From an uncultured Lachnospiraceae bacterium (lineage in GTDB: Bacteria; Bacillota; Clostridia; Lachnospirales; Lachnospiraceae): 64,000 nt of DNA. Under the pieces are notes generated by a model. It was not told the DNA's origin. It worked only from the letters and a program-made list of their open reading frames with translations, and ran no database searches. Positions 18,424 through 26,527 of the stretch are shown piece by piece. Position 1 is the first letter of the stretch, and each line of letters opens with the position of its first letter. The stretch is from contig CAJTTO010000003.1 in NCBI GenBank assembly GCA_910579275.1, positions 62,001 through 126,000 on the forward strand. Direction: 5' to 3'. A program made the translations under genes and the position numbers.

Positions 18424-19783
18424 AAATGTCCTCCAATTCCAGACTCTCATCAAATATCGGAATCGCTCCATATCTGCCCAGCAGATATTCTTTGTCTATT
18501 TTTTTATCAAATCTTTCTTTAAATTTATTTAGGGAAAATACTTTCGAACTATGGTCATCCTGACGTTCGACAAACCAGATTTCATCCTGTCTTAACAAAT
18601 CCAAATCCAGCAAGTTAGAATCATGTGTCGTTGCAATTAACTGACAATCACTGTTTTCAACAATGCGGTAAAATAATTCAAAAAATTTTCTAGTCAGATT
18701 CGTGTGAAGACTCCTGTCAATCTCATCTATCAAAATCATATTCATCTTTCTATTTGCATAAAATATCGGAATTAAGTCAAACAATCGTTTTGTTCCGTCC
18801 GACTCGTCAATATATTCAAACATATCATTCCCATTTCCATGGTTTAGCAGCAGCTTATGATAGACAATATTTCCATTCTCATCTTTTCTCAGTTCAAATA
18901 TTTGCTGATTCAATTTAAACATGACAGGGCGTTCCCCCGCAGCATTGGATATTTCTGTTTTCATTTTTTCAAAATCAGGGATGCTGTCTAAAATTTTGTC
19001 AAAGTCCATCTTTTGACTTTCACCCTCAACAGCCTCTATTCCCGTATCAAAATAATTCATTAACATTGAAAATAAGATTTTCTTGTAATCATCTGATGCC
19101 ACTTCATTTAATCCACTATACTTTGAATTAGGAAATAGAATTAAGATATTTTCAAACCATTCATATACCTTTCCAATCTCTGCAAATATACCCTTTTTCT
19201 CGTTATCCCTTAAAGCAATATCACTTAGTATCGTTTTCTTTTTATAAGTATCTGAAACATTCTCCGAAAATCCCTCTAGGTAAAAATCCATTTTATTCCT
19301 TTCTTTTGTATTTGAATACTCGGCTTCTGTCTCTGCATGGCTAATATTATTTTCATCAATTTCCCGATTAAAAAGGTATACCTCTTTTCCAGAATTATCT
19401 ATTCTAACCAGCCACTCGCCCAATATGATTTTACTAAAATATGATATCGCCAAACCATACGAATATTCCATATCTTCTATCATAATCCTATATTCAAATA
19501 TGCCTGGCTGCCTGTACATATCATCTTCAATCCGAAAATGACTTTTACTTAAATTTACTTTATCCAATCCGTTTAATATAATTTCCCTCGAAAAACGTAT
19601 TGCCTTTACGAGATTACTCTTGCCTCCTGCATTTGCGCCGAATATCAATCCACTTTTTAAGATTCTTTTATTTTTTTTAACTGCTACATGATTTTTATGT
19701 CTTATGATCTTACTGGCTACAAATGAAATTTTTTGTGTCTGTTTAAAAGATTTATAATTGCTGACAGAAAATCCTACTAACAT
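18413..19783 (-). CDS. rloA: RloA-like (AbiLi-like) AAA15-type ATPase
   Basis: 456 residues of the SMC/RecF-like AAA15 group. FSVSNYKSFK is the usual N-terminal strand; the Walker A is FGANAGGKSNLVKAI (about 48-62). MILIDEIDRSLH is the Walker B with the ABC-type D-loop, and LIATTHDSNLL the switch His. The middle region carries no second enzymatic motif. With RloB it forms the two-gene module found beside type I restriction genes and in AbiL phage resistance; here it stands alone between thrC and a sleB-like gene. A strong promoter lies at 19815-19844 with a dyad in its spacer, so expression may be repressed until needed. Confidence 0.87.
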   Translation of the reverse strand: MLVGFSVSNYKSFKQTQKISFVASKIIRHKNHVAVKKNKRILKSGLIFGANAGGKSNLVKAIRFSREIILNGLDKVNLSKSHFRIEDDMYRQPGIFEYRIMIEDMEYSYGLAISYFSKIILGEWLVRIDNSGKEVYLFNREIDENNISHAETEAEYSNTKERNKMDFYLEGFSENVSDTYKKKTILSDIALRDNEKKGIFAEIGKVYEWFENILILFPNSKYSGLNEVASDDYKKILFSMLMNYFDTGIEAVEGESQKMDFDKILDSIPDFEKMKTEISNAAGERPVMFKLNQQIFELRKDENGNIVYHKLLLNHGNGNDMFEYIDESDGTKRLFDLIPIFYANRKMNMILIDEIDRSLHTNLTRKFFELFYRIVENSDCQLIATTHDSNLLDLDLLRQDEIWFVERQDDHSSKVFSLNKFKERFDKKIDKEYLLGRYGAIPIFDESLELEDIYEE

Positions 19784-19814
19784 ACTTGTACCTTCTTCCC
19801 TCTGTATATAGAGA

Positions 19815-19844
19815 ATTATAATGTGAAATATTCACTTTTGTCAA
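19815..19844 (-). promoter_or_regulatory. Promoter of rloAB with internal dyad
   Basis: TTGACA (19839-19844) and TATAAT (19815-19820) are perfect consensus with an 18-base spacer on the minus strand. The spacer contains GTGAA-ATA-TTCAC (19823-19835), a perfect dyad well placed for a repressor. Confidence 0.82.
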
Positions 19845-19954
19845 TTATATTGAACCCATTTATTCGTTTTATAAGGTTATTATTTGTGTGTCAATCACAT
19901 TATTTATATTTTCTGTATTTATTGTCTGCATATGATATGTCAGCATCTCATATT

Positions 19955-20590
19955 TTATCTTTTATAGAAGTCATGCCCCCCATAAGAAAACAAAAATGTA
20001 AGGTTGGTGTCAAACCATTCGGCGTTTTCAGAGTCAGCGTACTTCCTCGCCATAAAGAACAGTGCGCCGTCCGACACGTCCTCTCCCCTGAGGGCGCTGT
20101 ACACCACATCCCTCGTCTCCTCCGATATTTCCACATGATTGATGGCTCCGTTTGACACCGGAGAGAACTGTGTCACATTCTGTGCCTTCTGATATACTAC
20201 ATCCGTGACATTATTTGGAAATCTTTTATTTTTAACACGGTTAATTACGACATTTGCCACAAGCAGCTTTCCTTTTCTGTCCTCGCCGCCTGCCTCTGCC
20301 TGCACGATTCGCATAAGCGTGTCCAAATCTTCGTCCGACACATCAATGCAGAACCGCTGTTTCATTGTCTGATATGGAATAATGCGTTCTAGTGATTCAA
20401 ACCTTTCAAGCTCCACTTGTTCCGTTATTATATGCACAGTCTCCTGCTTTGAGACTTTCTGCGCCTGCACTTCATACTGTTTCGAGCATATGAGCATGAT
20501 TGCGCAGGCGACATTCGCAATAAATAAAAGGATATAGCTTTTTGAATACATAATCTGTTGTTTTTTCCTTTCTGTTTGTGTCGCTTCCAT
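19955..20590 (-). CDS. SleB-like cell-wall hydrolase, membrane-anchored
   Basis: 211 residues. One N-terminal membrane helix (SYILLFIANVACAIMLIC) is followed by a hydrolase domain with VQAEAGGEDRKGKLLVANV and NVTQFSPVSNG, signatures of the SleB/CwlJ hydrolase-2 family that cleaves cortex peptidoglycan during spore germination. The Glu in QAEAGG is the likely catalytic residue. ATG at 20590 follows AAAGGA by six bases; the upstream GTG at 20605 lacks such a site. Related proteins also occur in non-sporulating Clostridia, so a role in vegetative wall turnover is possible. The gene is divergent from the AP2-domain gene. Confidence 0.84.
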   Translation of the reverse strand: MEATQTERKKQQIMYSKSYILLFIANVACAIMLICSKQYEVQAQKVSKQETVHIITEQVELERFESLERIIPYQTMKQRFCIDVSDEDLDTLMRIVQAEAGGEDRKGKLLVANVVINRVKNKRFPNNVTDVVYQKAQNVTQFSPVSNGAINHVEISEETRDVVYSALRGEDVSDGALFFMARKYADSENAEWFDTNLTFLFSYGGHDFYKR

Positions 20591-20661
20591 TAAAAATCCT
20601 TTCACATTCTAGTCTATTCGCTTGTCCCGAAAAAAATTCATAAAAGTTTTCGACAATCATT

Positions 20662-20699
20662 TTGACATTTTGACACAGTCTGCGGTATGCTGTTATAGA
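20662..20699 (+). promoter_or_regulatory. Promoter of the AP2-domain gene
   Basis: Two overlapping TTGACA hexamers (20662-20667 and 20670-20675) precede TATAGA (20694-20699). The second pair has an 18-base spacer; the first could pair with TATGCT. Confidence 0.65.
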
Positions 20700-20776
20700 C
20701 TACAGAGCTTGAGAAGAACGCAAATGCTTCAGATTGAAGTATGTGATGATGAAGGAAAATGAGGAGATGGTCGACA

Positions 20777-21580
20777 ATGAAAGGTGTATTTGCGGCAAAA
20801 AAGAAGGATGGAACGGTCTACTACCGCGCCTCTATCACATATCGGAGAAAGCATATCAGTCTTGGCGGATTTGACACCATGCACGCGGCAAACGCGGCAT
20901 ATCTCGAAGCCGACAGGCTGTTAAACCATGACCGTACCAGCATCAACCAATACCATAACCATTCTCCCCTCCCCTTTGAAAAGTGGGTTGTCCTTATTAA
21001 CTTCCGCGATAACGGCATTTATTTTGGCACCCCCATCTACGCCCGTACCAAGTTCTTTTACTATTATTTATCGCCAAATGATGTCCTGAAATTTGATATT
21101 GACGACTTATTTTATTACTCCTCACACAAAATCATGAAACGCAACGGACATCTTTTTGTCGCGGACTACGGCATGCAGGTCAATATCTTAAACCGCTACG
21201 GAATTAGAAGCTTTGCCGTAGCAGGCAAGGATTATCTTTTCCGAAATGACGATGACACCGACTTCCGTCATGAAAACCTCCAGATTATTAACCGTTATCA
21301 GGGTGTCAGTGAGGTTACTTTCAAGGGAAAACACAGATACCGGGCACGTATCAATGTCCCCGGCTACTATGTCATTGGTCATTACCACAGTGAAATTGAA
21401 GCTGCAATCGCCTACAACAAGGCGATTGATATTTTGAAAAAAAGAGGCGTGCAAAAAAAATATGCCCCCAACTATATAGAAGGCCTTTCCCCGTCCACAT
21501 ATGCGGATATCTACTCACGCCTTAAGATTTCCGAAAAAATATTAAACTATCCGTCAAATACGCAAAAACCGGCAGACTAG
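20777..21580 (+). CDS. Protein with two AP2-like DNA-binding domains around a degenerate HNH-like core
   Basis: About 267 residues. AP2/ERF-like segments occur near the N-terminus (GVFAAKKKDGTVYYRA, HISLGGFDTMHAANAAY) and near the C-terminus (GVSEVTFKGKHRYRARI, IGHYHSEIEAAIAYNKA). Both show the three strands plus helix pattern. The middle has an HNH-like ending, FRHENLQIIN, but no complete His-Asn-His set, so nuclease activity is doubtful. AP2-HNH proteins are typical homing-endonuclease-like or phage-derived proteins in bacteria; this one may now be a DNA-binding regulator. ATG at 20777 follows GAGGAG at a longish spacing; ATG at 20759 is an alternative. It is a single transcription unit ending in a strong terminator. 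Confidence 0.72.
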   Translation: MKGVFAAKKKDGTVYYRASITYRRKHISLGGFDTMHAANAAYLEADRLLNHDRTSINQYHNHSPLPFEKWVVLINFRDNGIYFGTPIYARTKFFYYYLSPNDVLKFDIDDLFYYSSHKIMKRNGHLFVADYGMQVNILNRYGIRSFAVAGKDYLFRNDDDTDFRHENLQIINRYQGVSEVTFKGKHRYRARINVPGYYVIGHYHSEIEAAIAYNKAIDILKKRGVQKKYAPNYIEGLSPSTYADIYSRLKISEKILNYPSNTQKPAD

Positions 21581-21613
21581 CGATTCTCCCCTGTCTGCCG
21601 GTTTTATTTTTAT
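21564..21613. terminator. Bidirectional terminator between AP2-domain and GH25-like genes
   Basis: CCGGCAGAC (21569-21577) and GTCTGCCGG (21593-21601) are perfect arms with T-runs on both sides, serving the two converging genes. The AP2 gene's stop codon lies next to the left arm. Confidence 0.9.
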
Positions 21614-21624
21614 TCAAATTCTTT

Positions 21625-22947
21625 TTACTTTGTGTAATCTTTAAAACTCATAATCATTGTGGCATCCCCAGATATGCCTTTGATGCTTGCATCCGAATCA
21701 TACTGCCACATGCCAAACGTATAAGGGTACTCCGGCTCATCACTTTCCTGCGCGAACCATACATCATAATCCTGAAGTTCCTCCATGTCCACCATAGTGA
21801 GCAGCCACTCTTTGTCCCCATAAATCATGGGTTTATAACCCGCATCTTCAACCCTGTCCATAAATGCCCTTGCAATCTGTGTCCTGTCTGGCATTTCAAG
21901 CGCTTCAATACGTGCCATATCATCATCAACGTTTTCCATGGCGAAAACAACCGGATATTTCACACTGTAACCGGATATGGCGTCAAGAAGCTCGTCTGCT
22001 TCCTCCCTCGCCTCTGCTTTGTTTATTGCCTGAGAGCAAAAATATACTCCGATATCCAGCCCTGCTTTCTTCGCCGCCTTGAGATTATCCTGATAATTCG
22101 TATCCATCACAATGTTTCCGCTGCTGTATCCTCTGGCACCAACCTTTATCATCACAAAATCACAGCCCGCATTCTTCAGTTTGCCAAAATCCACATCCCC
22201 TTGATTTGCCGAGATGTCAACTCCCGACTTTGACACAACCTTTCCGTCTTCCTTATAATTCATAAACGGCTTCTGATATGTAAGGTTAGAATAATCGTAT
22301 TTGTTTTTTGGTATGTCCTTATTAATTTCAACCCATTCCTTGGTTCCATCCGCATGTTTTACTTGTATACTTTTGCTGTCGTCATCGTCTTCTTCGTCTT
22401 CATCATCTTTGTCTGACTTTTTATCTTCGTTATCTTTTTCCTTATCACTGTCTGTTTTTTTGTCTCCGTTGATGTCTTCTTTGTCTGTCATATCATAAAC
22501 CGAAGTCTTGCCGTTTGACAACGTGTCAGCAGTCTGAGACTTATCTGTGCTGTCTGCATTGTCTGCGGAACCGTCAATGACAGTCTCCCCTGTCGTCTGG
22601 TTGGTGACTGTGCCATTATTCCGGTTTGGCTGGGTTGTACTTTTGTCCCTGCCAGTGTCCGGAAGTGACCAGATATCAAGGTCATCTGATGTCAGCTTGC
22701 TTTCTGCTATCACATTTTCCGCCGCGTTGGCTTCCATCTGCTTACTTGTCTCTGCCGCTTTTGCCTCTTTCTGTGCCAGCGCTGCCGCATAACCGCTGCC
22801 ATCCGACTTTGATTTTGACTGGTTCGCCCAGAAAACAAGCGCCGTTACTCCGAGAATAACCACCGACATAACCAATGCCATATATACATACACCATCTTG
22901 GAGCCGGAACTATGTTCCTCCTCATAATAATCATCATGCAATTTCAT
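21625..22947 (-). CDS. GH25-like cell-wall protein with altered active site
   Basis: 440 residues: a short cytoplasmic N-terminus, one membrane helix (MALVMSVVILGVTALVFWA), and a long linker rich in Thr, Asn, Asp, Lys and Glu to about residue 200. A GH25 muramidase-type domain then follows. SGVDISANQGDVDF supplies the first conserved Asp, and IGVYFCSQAI plus FGMWQYDSDA match the family. The usual Asp-x-Glu pair on the catalytic strand is here VFAMENV, so the Asp is Ala while the Glu remains. The late conserved Asp near the C-terminus is also replaced (GISGDATM). The protein is anchored outside the membrane, facing the wall. Reduced catalysis or a binding role is possible. Confidence 0.85.
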   Translation of the reverse strand: MKLHDDYYEEEHSSGSKMVYVYMALVMSVVILGVTALVFWANQSKSKSDGSGYAAALAQKEAKAAETSKQMEANAAENVIAESKLTSDDLDIWSLPDTGRDKSTTQPNRNNGTVTNQTTGETVIDGSADNADSTDKSQTADTLSNGKTSVYDMTDKEDINGDKKTDSDKEKDNEDKKSDKDDEDEEDDDDSKSIQVKHADGTKEWVEINKDIPKNKYDYSNLTYQKPFMNYKEDGKVVSKSGVDISANQGDVDFGKLKNAGCDFVMIKVGARGYSSGNIVMDTNYQDNLKAAKKAGLDIGVYFCSQAINKAEAREEADELLDAISGYSVKYPVVFAMENVDDDMARIEALEMPDRTQIARAFMDRVEDAGYKPMIYGDKEWLLTMVDMEELQDYDVWFAQESDEPEYPYTFGMWQYDSDASIKGISGDATMIMSFKDYTK

Positions 22948-23003
22948 TCAAAGATTCCCCCTAAAACAGCCGTCCAAATTTACATAATCAATTTACGAAG
23001 TTT

Positions 23004-23032
23004 ATTATATAATATTTCGACGACAATTTCAA
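23004..23032 (-). promoter_or_regulatory. Sigma-A promoter of the GH25-like gene
   Basis: TTGAAA (23027-23032) and TATAAT (23004-23009) on the minus strand with a 17-base spacer. Confidence 0.8.
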
Positions 23033-23201
23033 TTATTTTCTGAAATTTTAAGATATTGCTCGTAACAGTTCAGCCCAGAGCGTGTTTGAAAATTGCTTTT
23101 TGGCAGGGGCATGTCGCACTTTGTGTGATATTTGTGCCTTGTTTTTTCTTTGTGTAATGATAAAATATTAATAGTCAAAAAAATGAGTTGAGGTATCTTA
23201 C

Positions 23202-24281
23202 ATGAAAAAAATTTATATATGCTTTCTGTTTCTGCTGTCCATCGTCATAACCGGCTGCTCTCGCAGCAGCTCCAAAACCCCTGTGTCAAGGACAGGCTTT
23301 GCATTCGACACCGTCGTGACCATCACAGTCTATGATGACCAGAAGACTGCCGTCCTCGACCAGTGCCTTGCACTCTGTGAATATTATGAATCCCTTTTCA
23401 GCGCTACGCTTGAAGGCTCCGAAGTTTGGAATATTAACCACACTGCCGGAAATGCAGCTGCTGTTTCGTATGATACTGCAGCTCTTATACAATCCGCACT
23501 GTATTACTGCGAGCGCAGTCAGGGCGTGCTTGACCTTACGCTTCGCCCTGTAGCCGAGGAATGGGACATATCCGGGCAAATGGAGAAAGCATCCGGCAAT
23601 ACAGACTATGAATACTATATACCATCCCCCCAAACACTCTCTGGCCTGCTAGCGCATGTCGGTTACCAAAACATCATCCTGTCCGATTCCACAGGAAATG
23701 TAATGGATTATCACGCCCATCTTTCCGACAGCGAAAGCTACTTTGTGACGCGAACGGACCCGCAAAGCGCCATAGACCTTGGTTTCATTGCCAAAGGCTA
23801 TATTGCAGACCGCTTAAAAGAATATCTTTTGTCGGAGGGCGTGGAAAGCGGCATTATCAGTCTTGGCGGAAATGTCCTGCTCATCGGTTCCAAGCCCGAC
23901 GGAGCACCGTTTCAGGTAGGCATCCAGAAACCGTTTGGCGCCCCAAACGAGATTATCAGCACTGTTCAAAAAAGTGATATCTCCATCGTTTCCTCGGGCT
24001 GTTACGAACGCTATTTTATCGCTGATGACGACAAAAAGGACAGGGCAATCTATCATCACATCTTTGATGCGGCAACAGGTTATCCTGTCCGGAACGACCT
24101 TCTCGGCGTCACAATTCTCTCTGACTCGTCCGTGGAAGGCGACGCACTCAGCACCTACTGTTATCTGCTTGGTCTGGATAAAGGTCTGGAATATATCCGC
24201 AGTCTCGATAATGTGGATGCCATATTTGTGACAAAGGATTATGAAATAATTCCTTCCTACGAGTCAGAAAACCCCCGCTGA
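23202..24281 (+). CDS. apbE: FAD:protein FMN transferase (ApbE), lipoprotein
   Basis: 359 residues with a lipoprotein signal (SIVITGCSRSS; Cys about residue 19). ApbE hallmarks are FAFDTVVTITVYD near the N-terminus, DLGFIAKGYIADRL, SLGGNVLLIG, and the C-terminal HHIFDAATGYPV with the metal site. It transfers FMN from FAD to a threonine of target proteins outside the membrane. The rnf operon converges on it, and RnfD and RnfG both carry the target motif, so they are the likely substrates. GAGGT precedes the ATG. A weak promoter (TTGTTT and TAAAAT, 16 apart) lies near 23139-23166. Confidence 0.94.
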   Translation: MKKIYICFLFLLSIVITGCSRSSSKTPVSRTGFAFDTVVTITVYDDQKTAVLDQCLALCEYYESLFSATLEGSEVWNINHTAGNAAAVSYDTAALIQSALYYCERSQGVLDLTLRPVAEEWDISGQMEKASGNTDYEYYIPSPQTLSGLLAHVGYQNIILSDSTGNVMDYHAHLSDSESYFVTRTDPQSAIDLGFIAKGYIADRLKEYLLSEGVESGIISLGGNVLLIGSKPDGAPFQVGIQKPFGAPNEIISTVQKSDISIVSSGCYERYFIADDDKKDRAIYHHIFDAATGYPVRNDLLGVTILSDSSVEGDALSTYCYLLGLDKGLEYIRSLDNVDAIFVTKDYEIIPSYESENPR

Positions 24282-24311
24282 TATTCGCATGAAGCAATAA
24301 TATCAGCGGGG
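24273..24311. terminator. Bidirectional terminator between apbE and rnfB
   Basis: CCCCGCTGATATT (24273-24285) and AATATCAGCGGGG (24299-24311) are perfect 13-base arms around 13 bases. The apbE stop codon is inside the left arm. It serves both converging units. Confidence 0.85.
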
Positions 24312-24332
24312 TCTTATAACAATTTACAATTA

Positions 24333-25124
24333 TTAAACGATTGCTTTTTTCGGACATTTCTCTTTGCATGCCCCACATCCAGTGCACTTGCTCTGGTCAA
24401 TCTGCGCATGGAAATCCGTCACTGTCACCGCACCCGAAGGACATACTTTTACACAGAGACTGCATCCGATACATCCCGTCTGGCAAGCTTTCATTGTGAC
24501 AGGCCCTTTGTCCTTGGAGCTGCATGCCACTGCTGCCTTCGAATCGTAGGGAATCAGCTCAATCAGCTGCTTCGGGCACGCAGCCACACATTTGCTGCAC
24601 GCCTTACATTTTTCCTTGTCAACCTTCGCAATACCATTGACAATATGTATCGCGTCAAAAGGACATGCTTTCACGCAGTTTCCATACCCAAGGCACCCGT
24701 AGTTGCAGGATTTCGCACCGCCGTCTGGCACATACTTCACCATTCCGCAATCTTCCACGCCTGTATATTCGTAAATTTTTGTGGTTTTGTCACAGTCGCC
24801 CGCGCACTTCACAAAAGCGGTCATCCGCACGGTCTCCCCTGCTTCCACACCCATGATTGCCGCAATCTTTTTGCCGACAGGCTCCCCGCCGACTGGGCAG
24901 GCATTGACTGGAGCCTCCCCTTTTGCAATCGCCGCAGCCAGTCCCGAACAGCCCGGAAAACCGCAGCCTCCGCAGTTATTGCCCGGAAGCACGCCCAATA
25001 CCGCTTCCTCCTTCTCGTCCACCGCTACCTTAAACACAATACTTGCTATGCCGAGAAAGACACCTAGTAATAAGCCTACTCCGCCCACAACTGCCACAGC
25101 AGTTAATATTGCCGATATATTCAT
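24333..25124 (-). CDS. rnfB: Rnf complex ferredoxin-type subunit RnfB
   Basis: 263 residues. An N-terminal membrane helix is followed by the Cys cluster NNCGGCGFPGC, then several ferredoxin-type motifs: CNYGCLGYGNCVKACP, CKACSKCVAACP, CIGCSLCVKVCP and CTGCGACKEKCP. RnfB accepts electrons from reduced ferredoxin and passes them into the complex at the cytoplasmic side. It is the last gene of the rnfCDGEAB operon, 20 bp after rnfA, and is followed by the shared terminator. Confidence 0.96.
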   Translation of the reverse strand: MNISAILTAVAVVGGVGLLLGVFLGIASIVFKVAVDEKEEAVLGVLPGNNCGGCGFPGCSGLAAAIAKGEAPVNACPVGGEPVGKKIAAIMGVEAGETVRMTAFVKCAGDCDKTTKIYEYTGVEDCGMVKYVPDGGAKSCNYGCLGYGNCVKACPFDAIHIVNGIAKVDKEKCKACSKCVAACPKQLIELIPYDSKAAVACSSKDKGPVTMKACQTGCIGCSLCVKVCPSGAVTVTDFHAQIDQSKCTGCGACKEKCPKKAIV

Positions 25125-25144
25125 ACTTTACCTCCATCCCGCTC

Positions 25145-25732
25145 TCACAGCAATCCTGAGAATCCACAGAACGCAATCGCCATCAGTCCTGCCGTAATCA
25201 GCACGATTGGCATTCCCCTAAAGGATTCCGGCACATCATTGTATTCCATTTTCTCACGGATTCCGGCAAGAATCACAATTGCAATCAAAAACCCGACAGC
25301 CGTGAACAGGCCGCTTGCAATGCTAAACCCGATTCCATAGTTTTTCTGAACATTTGTCAACGCGATGCCCAGCACGGCGCAGTTTGTGGTAATCAGAGGA
25401 AGATACACGCCAAGCGCCTGATACAACGCCGGAACATACTTTTTCAAAAACATTTCCACAAACTGTACAAGCGCTGCAATCACCAATATGAATACAATGG
25501 TCTGCAAGTATTTAATGTCAAACCGCTCCAGCACGAACTTATAGATGACAGCCGCCACGCCGGAAGCAATCGTTATGACAAAGATAACGGCGCCCCCCAT
25601 GCCCACGGCAGTGTCTACTTTCTTGGACACGCCAAGGAAAGGGCAAAGCCCCAGAAACTGACTGAGTACAACGTTGCTCACAAGCGAGGAGCCAATCATA
25701 AGAACCAACAAATCCTTTACCACATCCAGCAT
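25145..25732 (-). CDS. rnfA: Rnf complex membrane subunit RnfA
   Basis: 195 residues with six predicted membrane helices, the usual RnfA/NqrE size. SNVVLSQFLGLCPFLGV near the N-terminus contains the conserved Cys and Leu/Gly pattern of the family; a second conserved Cys lies in ITTNCAVLGIAL. The two Cys are expected to hold an iron-sulfur centre within the membrane. It begins 3 bp after rnfE with a GGAGGGG site upstream. Confidence 0.95.
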   Translation of the reverse strand: MLDVVKDLLVLMIGSSLVSNVVLSQFLGLCPFLGVSKKVDTAVGMGGAVIFVITIASGVAAVIYKFVLERFDIKYLQTIVFILVIAALVQFVEMFLKKYVPALYQALGVYLPLITTNCAVLGIALTNVQKNYGIGFSIASGLFTAVGFLIAIVILAGIREKMEYNDVPESFRGMPIVLITAGLMAIAFCGFSGLL

Positions 25733-25735
25733 CTC

Positions 25736-26527
25736 TTACCCCTCCTTCTTGTTCGCTTTCGCATCCGCAACTGAACCCGGCGCACCGTCCACATCAACAA
25801 AACGATGTGCACATCCGCTGTCGGAACAGCTTGCGCAGTCCGAACTGCATCCTGACTGAATTTTGTCCACATTTTGACCTTTTTCCTGCATCTTTCTCTT
25901 GACACGGTTCTGCAGTGCAGTCAATGCGGCAAGCACGAAAAAGGCTCCTGGTGCAAGCACAAAAATACTAATCGGAACATATTCCACCGTGGTAAACATG
26001 CCTAGCACATTATTGATTACAGGGATTCCAAAAAGCTCCCCTGCTCCCAAAAGCTCCCTCACCGCACCGATTGCAGTAAGTGCCACTGTAAAACCAAGTC
26101 CCATTCCTAAACCGTCAAATATAGATGGAATCACGGGATTTTTCGACGCAAACGACTCTGCCCGTCCAAGGATAATACAGTTTACCACAATGAGCGGGAT
26201 ATACAATCCAAGCGCAGAATAAAGGCTCGGTATAAATCCCTCAAGCAGCAGCTCCACCATGGTGACAAAAGACGCTACAATTACGATAAACGCAGGGATT
26301 CGAACCCTGTTCGGAATAATATGCCGCAGCAGGGAAATGATGGCATTGCTCAGTACCAGAACTGCCGTCGTCGTCAGTCCCATACCTAGTCCATTGATGG
26401 CTGACGTCGTAACCGCAAGTGTAGGACACATGCCAAGTGCCAGCACAAAGGTCGGATTTTCTTTCACAAGCCCATTAAAAAATACTTCCATGGATCCCTG
26501 TCTTGCTTCACTGTTTCCTTCACTCAT
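25736..26527 (-). CDS. rnfE: Rnf complex membrane subunit RnfE with Cys-rich tail
   Basis: 263 residues, longer than the roughly 200-230 usual for RnfE. The membrane core has NGLVKENPTFVLALGMCP and VNCIILGRAESFA, paralogous to RnfA. The last 60 residues form a soluble extension with a Cys cluster, GCSSDCASCSDSGCAH, which is not part of the standard subunit. This tail could bind metal or an iron-sulfur centre, or be a lineage-specific addition. The start overlaps the end of rnfG by 8 bp, indicating translational coupling. Confidence 0.93.
   Translation of the reverse strand: MSEGNSEARQGSMEVFFNGLVKENPTFVLALGMCPTLAVTTSAINGLGMGLTTTAVLVLSNAIISLLRHIIPNRVRIPAFIVIVASFVTMVELLLEGFIPSLYSALGLYIPLIVVNCIILGRAESFASKNPVIPSIFDGLGMGLGFTVALTAIGAVRELLGAGELFGIPVINNVLGMFTTVEYVPISIFVLAPGAFFVLAALTALQNRVKRKMQEKGQNVDKIQSGCSSDCASCSDSGCAHRFVDVDGAPGSVADAKANKKEG

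Noticed and set aside
17548..19783. Retron, Septu or OLD-Gabija identity for the ATPase pair
   Set aside because: There is no reverse transcriptase, HNH or helicase partner, and the small protein fits RloB better.
22301..22498. Ser/Leu-repeat plus-strand frame
   Set aside because: It is the complement of the Asp/Lys/Glu-rich linker of the GH25-like protein.
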